A DNA stretch of 14,098 nt. Origin: Hamiltosporidium magnivora. Its lineage: Eukaryota; Microsporidia; Dubosqiidae. Each line of letters begins with the position of its first letter. Positions within the stretch are counted from its first letter, which is position 1. Made by a program: the position numbers and the translations under genes. Location of the stretch: positions 1-14,098 of the forward strand of contig PITI01000343.1 of assembly GCA_004325065.1 (NCBI GenBank), given 5' to 3'. The notes below the pieces were generated by a model that searched no databases, was not told the origin of the DNA, and worked only from the letters and a program-made list of their open reading frames with translations. This document shows, piece by piece, positions 7,398 to 14,098 of the stretch.

Positions 7398-9845
7398 TCA
7401 ATTTATTCTTTTATAAACATCCTCCTTAAATAAAAGGATAAACTCCTTGATGAGATTTTGTGATAGATTGCAATCTCTTACCTGAAAGCTCTCTATTCTA
7501 TCAACGTCATCTTTTCTTAGCAAAATAGTAGAATCATCGGCAAAACTACAATTCATAAATAATATTTTTGTAATATTTGATCTTCTAATAAGCGTTCTCA
7601 AGCTAAATTTCGTAATATAAGCTTTTGAAATACCCAAGTAATCAATAGAAGCGCTAAAAATAATTTCTGGATTTTGTAATAAATTTTCAAATGATTTTGT
7701 GTCATATGAAATCTCTAAGCTTTCTAAAGTTGGTAGATTCAGGATAAACAAAAGCATATCAGCAGATATGTTATTACCAAATAAGTGTAATTTTTTTAAA
7801 GATCGCAAACATTTTTTACTGAAGCTTCTGATTTTTTTGACATGGTAATAAGTTAGATTACAGTTTGTTAAAATTAATGTTTCTAAATTGTGACAACTTT
7901 TTAAAAATTTTATTCCTATAGATGATATTTTACTTCGTTCTAAATTTACTTCTTTTAAAGCCTGCAGATTTGTAAAAACAAATTTCATTGGGAAACAAAA
8001 TATGCAAACTTCACAATTGTTTAATGAAAGAGTTTCGAGCTTCGAAAATTTAGATATTTTCGATATAGAGTGTTCTTTTAATTTTGCATTTGAAATTTCG
8101 AGAATTTTAATCGAATATCGTAGATTTCTAACTTTAAATAAATTTCCAAAATCAAAATCTAAATCGAAACCAGTTCGAATTAGGCGCTCGAAACGTAAAC
8201 TTTCTAATGATCTCATTTTGTTTAAAAACGAATAAAGGCAATCACATGTGTTCGAACAGCATATATTAAGGACTTTTAAAGATTTAAAAATCCCTTCATT
8301 ATTTTGACGACAGGAATATTTTAAACAAATACTATCAATTGATTTGTAGTAAAAATGCGTTAAATATTTAATTCTTGTAAATATTTCAATTACAGAGCTT
8401 GTTTTTTTTAGTTCTATGAAACGTATTTTTTTTATTGTAAAAAATCCAATTTCTTGACCTGTGCATATGTTATTTGTAATTTCCCCTAAGAGCTCACATT
8501 TTTCAATGGCCAACTCTACTATTTTCATTCTAAAAATTTCTTGAAGAACTTGCTTTGTTAAGATTATATTTTTAAGTAAAAGATATCGCACTTTTAAAAG
8601 AAAATATGATGCATCAATTAAGCTAACTTTTTTTAAAACCCACTGAATTGACTCAATGTGTAGAATTTCCAAATTTTTAAATCTATATAAAAAATTAAAA
8701 TTTTTACAGACATCTAGTTTATCTGCGTAATCAACTTCAATAATATTTTCGTTAAAATCATCATTAATAAAAAATGATGCAAGGTTTAATGACATTCTTT
8801 GATATTTCCGTACTAAAATCCGTTCTTCCAAACCATCTTCCTGTGTCTGTGGTATATCACAATACTTCAGTGTGTACGTCTTTAATCCTAGAAATTTGAT
8901 TTTTTTAATATTTAGATTTCTTAAACACCAAAAAAATGCAAAAATCTGTGTTTTGTTTAATTTTTTCATCAAATAATAAAAAATGGAACAAGTTGTATTG
9001 AAAGAATTTATCTTAATAGAAAAGCAAGTCGAAAAATCATAAATATTTTTGCTGCATTCACGATTAGAGAATATTATTGCATCATTCTCGATACACAAGC
9101 ATATTGGACTAAAAAAGCACGTTAAAAACATTATAAAATGTCTTTTATCAATACTAAAATCAGAATTATGGTAAAATGAAACTATATCTTTACCGTATTT
9201 GCCTAAAAATCCTATATTAATCAATGCACTATAAATATTTAAGGAATATTTTTGCGATTCTGGGATTAAATAGCTAATAAAATTCAAAATTCTAAAAAAA
9301 GTTGGTGGAGATATAGAAATACCTAAATCATGGATATTCCCTAGACAAATATTTAAAAATATGGTAATTTCATCTTTGTTTATTAGATTTGCAACATATA
9401 AAGATTTCTTTTTTGAATTTCTATCTAATAAATAGTCTTCAAAAACCATAAATCTTACAATAAAGTCTTCATATCGATCTATTTTAAATAAATGTAAATT
9501 AATGGGTTCAATTTCTTCCGAATCATTGGGATATTTATCGTTTTGACAATTTATTCTTTTTTGCTCATTGATTCTTTCAGATATATTCTTCGTAAGATTA
9601 TACCTTTGCTCTTCACCTTGAAAAACAAATTTATTATGGATTTCATCTTCTTGCGTACCTCTCACAATAAGTTCAATGACACATGAACTACAAATAAATT
9701 TTTTGAAACAAAAAAACACGATAAGCAGCATATTAAGTGTATCAGGCAAAAAATTTAGCATGCGGAATAGAAATGAGAGGGTTCTTGTTTGATGCATATT
9801 ATTAATGAATAGAACTATCAGCTCTTTAAACATTCTTGTTTTCAT
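7398..9845 (-). CDS. Leucine-rich-repeat protein with hydrophobic N-terminus
   Basis: The 815-residue product belongs to no named family I recognise beyond its repeats. Residues about 388-805 contain around fourteen divergent LRR units of LxxLxLxxC/N type, for example NLEILHIESI (391-400), LKVLNICCSN (523-532), LETLSLNNCEV (603-613), LETLILTNCNL (654-664), LKKLHLFGNNI (683-693) and LESLEISYD (707-715). Such arrays form curved protein-binding solenoids. Residues 110-380 are non-repetitive, cysteine-containing and of unknown fold. The N-terminus is hydrophobic in two blocks (about 7-15 and 23-54), the stronger one (L37 to C55) followed by a charged region, so it could be a signal peptide or anchor. 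The start shown is the first in-frame Met. Met17, Met29 and Met39 are alternatives; Met29 has a CCC triplet 18-20 bases before it and would give a better signal-like N-terminus. It is a single exon ending in TGA, intact throughout. LRR proteins with secretory leaders are frequent in microsporidia and some act at the host interface, but no role can be read here. Confidence 0.88.
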   Translation of the reverse strand: MKTRMFKELIVLFINNMHQTRTLSFLFRMLNFLPDTLNMLLIVFFCFKKFICSSCVIELIVRGTQEDEIHNKFVFQGEEQRYNLTKNISERINEQKRINCQNDKYPNDSEEIEPINLHLFKIDRYEDFIVRFMVFEDYLLDRNSKKKSLYVANLINKDEITIFLNICLGNIHDLGISISPPTFFRILNFISYLIPESQKYSLNIYSALINIGFLGKYGKDIVSFYHNSDFSIDKRHFIMFLTCFFSPICLCIENDAIIFSNRECSKNIYDFSTCFSIKINSFNTTCSIFYYLMKKLNKTQIFAFFWCLRNLNIKKIKFLGLKTYTLKYCDIPQTQEDGLEERILVRKYQRMSLNLASFFINDDFNENIIEVDYADKLDVCKNFNFLYRFKNLEILHIESIQWVLKKVSLIDASYFLLKVRYLLLKNIILTKQVLQEIFRMKIVELAIEKCELLGEITNNICTGQEIGFFTIKKIRFIELKKTSSVIEIFTRIKYLTHFYYKSIDSICLKYSCRQNNEGIFKSLKVLNICCSNTCDCLYSFLNKMRSLESLRFERLIRTGFDLDFDFGNLFKVRNLRYSIKILEISNAKLKEHSISKISKFSKLETLSLNNCEVCIFCFPMKFVFTNLQALKEVNLERSKISSIGIKFLKSCHNLETLILTNCNLTYYHVKKIRSFSKKCLRSLKKLHLFGNNISADMLLFILNLPTLESLEISYDTKSFENLLQNPEIIFSASIDYLGISKAYITKFSLRTLIRRSNITKILFMNCSFADDSTILLRKDDVDRIESFQVRDCNLSQNLIKEFILLFKEDVYKRIN
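7431..8684 (-). repeat. Leucine-rich repeat array within the LRR gene
   Basis: This stretch encodes residues 388-805, about fourteen LRR units with a spacing of roughly 22-32 residues. The repeats are recognisable only at protein level: Leu/Ile at the LxxLxL positions, often with Cys or Asn at the turn (NICCSN, LNNCEV, LTNCNL, FMNCSF, VRDCNL). They are too diverged at DNA level to be a recent tandem duplication. The more regular units are at 601-715; those at 388-500 are degenerate. Confidence 0.75.
9779..9781 (-). promoter_or_regulatory. CCC triplet that may mark an internal LRR start (Met29)
   Basis: On the minus strand a CCC lies 18-20 bases upstream of the Met29 codon (A at 9761), within AACCCTCTCATTTC. 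No comparable C-run is found in the bases just upstream of the first ATG at 9845. If this is the microsporidian CCC-like signal, the true protein starts at Met29 and is 787 residues long. The triplet also falls inside an open frame (Thr22-Leu23), so it may be chance. Confidence 0.2.
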
Positions 9846-10380
9846 TTAGAATAACAAATGCAATAAAACTTAAGTAATTTATTAATAATAAATTATAAAT
9901 TAAAAATGAACTTGAAATCAGAATAAATGTAAGTTTGATTTTGAAGAATGTATGGAATGTGTCTAGACCACGTCCCAAAGAACAAAATTATTCTAAATTA
10001 TTGGTATATGATTTAATATGTTTATATACCAAGAAGTTATTTCTTTTATTTTTTACATTTTTCTTATTTTAAACGACATATTACAACTATAATTCGGTTT
10101 TTGAACTAAAACAACTCTTTTGGGAAAATAATAATTTTTTAAAAATAATACATTAGGCAAATATGGAAATATAATCATCGTACCAAAACTTTATAAATAT
10201 GTATAGACGCTTTGATATTCTAAGAAATTCAAACTTCTATTTTGTTTCTGATTCATATAATCCAATTCTTTAAATTATGCATGCATTTCTGACTTCATGC
10301 AGATATTCAGTTATGAATGGTTATAAATATTTTGAATCTAATCGGTAGTATTAAATTCTTAAAAAGGAAATTTTCTTAAT
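9846..10380. other. Upstream region of the LRR gene, no gene seen
   Basis: AT-rich DNA directly upstream of the minus-strand LRR gene. The 40 bases before the first ATG are nearly all A and T and lack a CCC-like element. A small patch at 9961-9980 (GTCTAGACCACGTCCCAAAG) is richer in G+C but sits over 110 bases from the start, and its meaning is unclear. Confidence 0.45.
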
Positions 10381-10945
10381 GAACAAAATAGAGCAATTTT
10401 TCTTTGCCGCAAAAAATACAAACAAAAAATGCCGCGTTTTGTTGCAAAGTTGCCAACAAATGTACAACCGGATTCATATCAACAGGAAAAATAGCTTCAA
10501 TAATATAAGGATTTTAAATGATTAATTATAAAAAGCGTCTTAGTAAAGTAATTACATTTCGATAGAATTTAAGATTAAATTAATCATCATTTCAGAGTAT
10601 TTAAGCTAAACTGTGCCCGAATGAAATTGACGAATGTTCCTAATTCTTGATTAAAATAACGAAATTTTCGTATTTGAAGATACTTGTTCTACTCTGATTA
10701 TAGATACAAATGTTTGTACTTTTATGTATCAATTGCAAAATTTGAAGTAAAAGAAGAGAAGCGCATTTAAAATATCTGCTTGATAGTAGGCACGCAGAAT
10801 TGGTAACCAAAGCATTGTTGTCATTTTAGCGTGATGTAAGTCACAATGAATCTATGGACCAGTCTACCGTAACTCCGAATTACAATAGATTTAAAGAAAC
10901 AATGGAAAACTTTCATTTTTTCATCTTCGAAACCGATGGGTAAAA
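10381..10945 (+). pseudogene. Raised-G+C islands with broken frames, unidentified gene relic
   Basis: Two patches stand out: 10441-10500 (about 37% G+C) and 10741-10860 (about 35-38%). In the second, one plus-strand frame runs from 10746 to the stop at 10941 with a single internal TAG at 10827. Its pieces include HLKYLLDSRHAELVTKALL and then RDVSHNESMDQ and NYNRFKETMENFHFF. The amino-acid mix is protein-like, but I do not recognise the family. A minus-strand ATG frame of 60 codons (10821-11003) overlaps it. That frame has no domain character and is of a length expected by chance, so I do not call it a gene. Confidence 0.25.
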
Positions 10946-12060
10946 GAGTAATCAAATAAGTAAGTATATAAGCAAATTTACAACCATATTTATACTCTTG
11001 CATTTATAAAAAATGATATAGAATTGAATTTGCAAACATAGCATACAATATTATTTTATATAATTGCAGCCTGGTCCTGTATTAAAATAATTTTGATCTT
11101 ATTTATAGACTTTCGAAGCAAAATTAAAAAATCAACAAAGCGATAACAATATTATTGTTTACTATATAATTTAAATTTACAGTAACAAAAACTATTCTGA
11201 ATATTAATATTCATTAAATATATCCAAAACAGAAGATGTGATTATATGAAAAACAAGTCGGACATTAGTTTGAATCAAACACAAAAATTAAATTTTAGAT
11301 TCACAATAAGTCTTATATAATTATCTCTCAAGTTGAAATGATTTGCAAATATTTGAGCTTTGAATAAATTAATTTAACAAATATATTTTTGTAAGCAAAA
11401 AAGTTATTAAACATGAACATATACACGCCTTTGAAAGTTTTCAATTTAAGTAAAAATAATCATTTTGATTTTATAAACAGAAATTTAATATGATTTTCTT
11501 AAATATTTAAAAACCTTTGTGCAAACAAAAAATACAGGAAGTAGACCAATTTTTTTTATATTAAAATAATTAGAGTAATATATCTATATATTGATTGTGA
11601 ATAAGATTTATGAATTCAACTATTTATTTATATTTTCTTTATTTACTTTTTATGAAATAACATTTGACCTGTCTTTCATTTAAGAATGTTAATCAAGAAT
11701 AAGTTATTTTATTGAATACTATGAATACATTTAAGTTTAAAATAAATATTTTTTTTCAAAAAATTTATCTATTTGTTTTAAAGAATTTAATTTTAAAAGT
11801 ACAAATATAATAGGTATATTTTTTACTTTTGACAGTAATTTCGACAGATTTTTAGTTTTTATCTAAAACATATCCCATTCTAGTATTACTGATATGCACA
11901 TATAACTTCTGGTTTAAATTTGAATATGCAGTTTGTATAAAATTTAAGCTAAGTTAAAGATTCTAAGCCACCAAAAATTTCTCGAGTAAAAAGTTGGTTG
12001 GTTTTTTAAGATTTAAATTTTTGTATTTAAAATGTTATAAACACAAAATCCTTCAATAAG
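10946..12060. other. Gene-free AT-rich sequence
   Basis: Long AT-rich stretch with dense stops in all frames. I see no RNA gene, tandem repeat or transposon signature. Confidence 0.55.
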
Positions 12061-12304
12061 TAACCCATCTTTCAGTTGTAACGTTCCATGAAGCCTTTTC
12101 GTTAATACACTATATTTTCACATGCAAAAAATGTAAATTTAATACAATTCATATAAATAATTTTGTTCTAAAAATAATACTATGCCTGATCGTAAGTGTG
12201 ATATTGTATGGTTTATACCAATTAAAATAAGAGCTAACAATGCTTTGGGGGTGTTCCAAACCTTCTTTCACATTCACATGCCCATTAATCTTTATTTCTA
12301 AGTA
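12061..12304 (-). other. Raised-G+C patch with a short open minus-strand frame
   Basis: G+C reaches about 33% at 12061-12120 and 38% at 12241-12300. On the minus strand 12304-12152 is open for 51 codons without an ATG, starting YLEIKINGHVNVKEGLEHP and continuing SIVSSYFNWYKPYNITL. The composition is protein-like, but open frames of this length are expected by chance several times in a window this AT-rich. No family is recognised. It could be a fragment of a decayed gene. Confidence 0.15.
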
Positions 12305-13680
12305 TTATATTTCGGCATTTTGATTTATATCAATTGTAGAATAAAATAATGTATCTCATATTTTAGTTTTATTATATTTTTCAGTTCTGAATGCTTTTAA
12401 AAGGGAATTTAGATTATTGGATAAAGTTATTCTATGTCAAACAACACTCTAAAAAAATTTCCAGCAATTTTTTTTTGATATTGAGTTTAATTCTTGCATG
12501 GTATCAAACTAAAAAACAAAAATCATTTTATTATATTATTGATAAGCCTATTTATATGTTCGGATAGCTAAGTTTCGTTTTCTAAAAAATACTATGGATT
12601 TCAAGGTGATTTTAGCTTAAAGATAACACAAAAGCCCTTTTACTAAGTGCACTTGGATAATATTTGTTTATACGCAAGCCCATTTACATTTCTATTATAG
12701 AGAGATACATTTCGAAGCAGAAATCGAAATTTTTAGGAATCCTATATTGGCTATTATCTGTATTATATGGTAAAAATTCACATAAAAAATCTATGATAAG
12801 GAAACTTTAATTCGTTGCTATCAGGTAATAATTTAACGTGAATATGGTGAATTTGAAAGATCTGCGATGAAAAACACATCAATTTATAATAGATCTGAGG
12901 TGATAGATTCAAAAGTCAAGGTAATATCATTGTCTACTTTATTTTTCACAAGTAAACTTGATATATAATATAGCACATGATTTTATATATCAAACGTGAC
13001 TATTTCTGAAATTACTTATCCATAATAAAAAATATTAGCAGTATAACTGTATATCCAATGCTTGTGAATTACAATATCACATAAGAATAACTAATTCTTT
13101 TCTGATTTTATGCATCTAGCACCGTAATCAAAATATTTCGGTATATTTGTAACTCTTAAAATAATTTAATTACAGATTGGATGTATTAGGATATATTTTG
13201 CTTTGTATTTTCGAGTTAAATTTTACATATTTCGTAAATCAAAACCAATATATTTGTTTACTTTTATACCCAGTAATATAAATGTGTGTATTACTTTATA
13301 ATTTTATTATATTTGGTTTTTTTACAGAAACGAATTTTTAAAATATAAGCACCATATAGATTATTGTTTTAGGTATATTTTGTATCTAAATGACTGTGTT
13401 TCTATTAAAAAGTTTAAAATCAACTGGTAATAATTTAGATACCGATTTTTGCTTTCGTAAATCATATATCGCTAATAATTTTAAATTAAAACCTTTATTT
13501 AGCATGCTCTAGTATAATTTTTCTTGAATATGAACTAATAAATTCTTATAAAATAGATTTTCTTAAAGTATTTTTAAATATAGAAAATCTCAAGAACATT
13601 TTTTTACTTGAAATTTAAAAAAAATGTCGAGATCTTTGATACGTAACCATAACCTAGAATAAAATCATAGAGAAACTGAT
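12305..13680. other. Gene-free AT-rich sequence
   Basis: No supportable gene or RNA. A loose near-repeat (GATCTGCGATG near 12860 and GATCTGAGGTG near 12893) was noticed, but it is short and imperfect. The rest is ordinary AT-rich DNA. Confidence 0.5.
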
Positions 13681-13889
13681 GAATATCAGAATAGATTGGG
13701 TATAATTCTGTTAGGATATACTGGAAGGGCTATTTAAGTTGACAAATTAGGGCTTTAGGATGGAAAAAACGATCAAATATCCCACAGAGAACACCAAAAT
13801 ATAAAAATAATATTTATCATTATATTACCAGCAAAATATGAAGAAAAAAGGCTTACTTGATACGATTAGAAAAACATTTAACATAACTA
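13681..13889. other. Raised-G+C stretch next to the retroelement-like tail
   Basis: G+C is about 32% at 13681-13740 and 38% at 13741-13800, continuing into the retroelement-like segment that follows. A plus-strand frame interrupted by one TGA contains YNSVRIYWKGYL and then QIRALGWKKRSNIPQRTPKY, a basic sequence I cannot assign. It may belong to the same insertion as 13890-14098 or to an unrelated relic. Confidence 0.2.
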
Positions 13890-14098
13890 TTACCCCCTCG
13901 CAGAGCCATGGATCTTAAGTGCTCCGGTATCTTTAGCAATATTTCTCCATTTTTCCAAATTTGTCTCTAAATTCTTTCTAATGAGTTTAGTTTTCATAGA
14001 TCATTTGTCACTTCATCTGGCCATCTTCCATTTTTTTACCTGATTCTTAATTTAATTTTAAGTGTATTTTTCGCAAATTCTACTAACAGCTCTTTCTG
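13890..14098 (-). mobile_element. Possible C-terminal relic of a non-LTR retrotransposon polyprotein (runs off window)
   Basis: On the minus strand one frame reads GRWPDEVTNDL (codons at 14029-13997). A one-base frame change leads into NLEKWRNIAKDTGALKIHGS, which ends at a TAA at 13890-13892. The order RW-(x)-DE/DD-(x)-DL, then W-R-x-I-A-x-D, then a stop about ten residues later is the usual ending of many LINE-type reverse transcriptase polyproteins in animals. Upstream (14040-14098) the frame continues with basic residues and one stop. The segment is at least twice broken and truncated by the window edge, so it is not functional as seen. The assignment is by pattern memory. Confidence 0.4.

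Noticed and set aside
8002..8235. Plus-strand 77-codon ATG frame
   Set aside because: Antisense to the LRR array. Its composition reflects the repeat codons read backwards.
10821..11003. Minus-strand 60-codon ATG frame encoding a partly hydrophobic peptide
   Set aside because: The length is within chance expectation for about 10 kb of AT-rich DNA, no domain is visible, and there is no CCC-like signal before its ATG.
12858..12910. Near-repeat GATCTGCGATG / GATCTGAGGTG
   Set aside because: Short, imperfect and single-pair; expected by chance and without associated features.
13244..13262. GTAAAT ... GTTTAC possible inverted repeat
   Set aside because: The stem is about five base pairs of mostly A and T, too weak to call a structure.

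Overview
The window is most likely nuclear DNA of a microsporidian with an expanded, gene-poor, very AT-rich genome (Hamiltosporidium- or Edhazardia-like in character; genus not resolvable by eye). The reasons are: two intronless, Lys/Ile/Asn/Phe-rich genes with eukaryote-only domain architecture; a compact P4-type flippase with almost no N-terminal extension; a large divergent leucine-rich-repeat protein of a kind common in this phylum; and a CCC element just upstream of the flippase ATG, matching the CCC-like signal described for microsporidian genes. Another AT-rich protist cannot be fully excluded.

Layout: 1-2280 holds no intact gene, but a compositionally distinct stretch (about 1060-1690) may be a decayed gene. 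2281-5319 (minus) is an apparently complete phospholipid-transporting P4-ATPase. 5320-7397 starts with a roughly 10% G+C segment that would serve as the flippase upstream region, then contains an island near 30-33% G+C (about 6460-7140) that looks like the wreck of a DNA-transposon gene, possibly IS1595/Merlin-like. 7398-9845 (minus) encodes an LRR protein with a hydrophobic N-terminus. 9846-14098 has no intact gene, but carries several short islands of raised G+C with broken reading frames. The last of these (13890-14098, minus) resembles the C-terminal tail of a non-LTR retrotransposon polyprotein and runs off the window.

The two genes lie on the same strand about 2.1 kb apart. Nothing suggests an operon or joint regulation. 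The flippase would act on internal or plasma membranes. The LRR protein, if its N-terminus is a signal peptide, would be secreted or membrane-anchored, but this is inference. I found no tRNA, rRNA, CRISPR array, tandem repeat array or convincing terminal inverted repeats. I see no strong evidence of a new multi-gene system. The main points of interest are a changed dephosphorylation motif in the flippase, start-site ambiguity in the LRR gene, and transposon-like relics in the gene desert.
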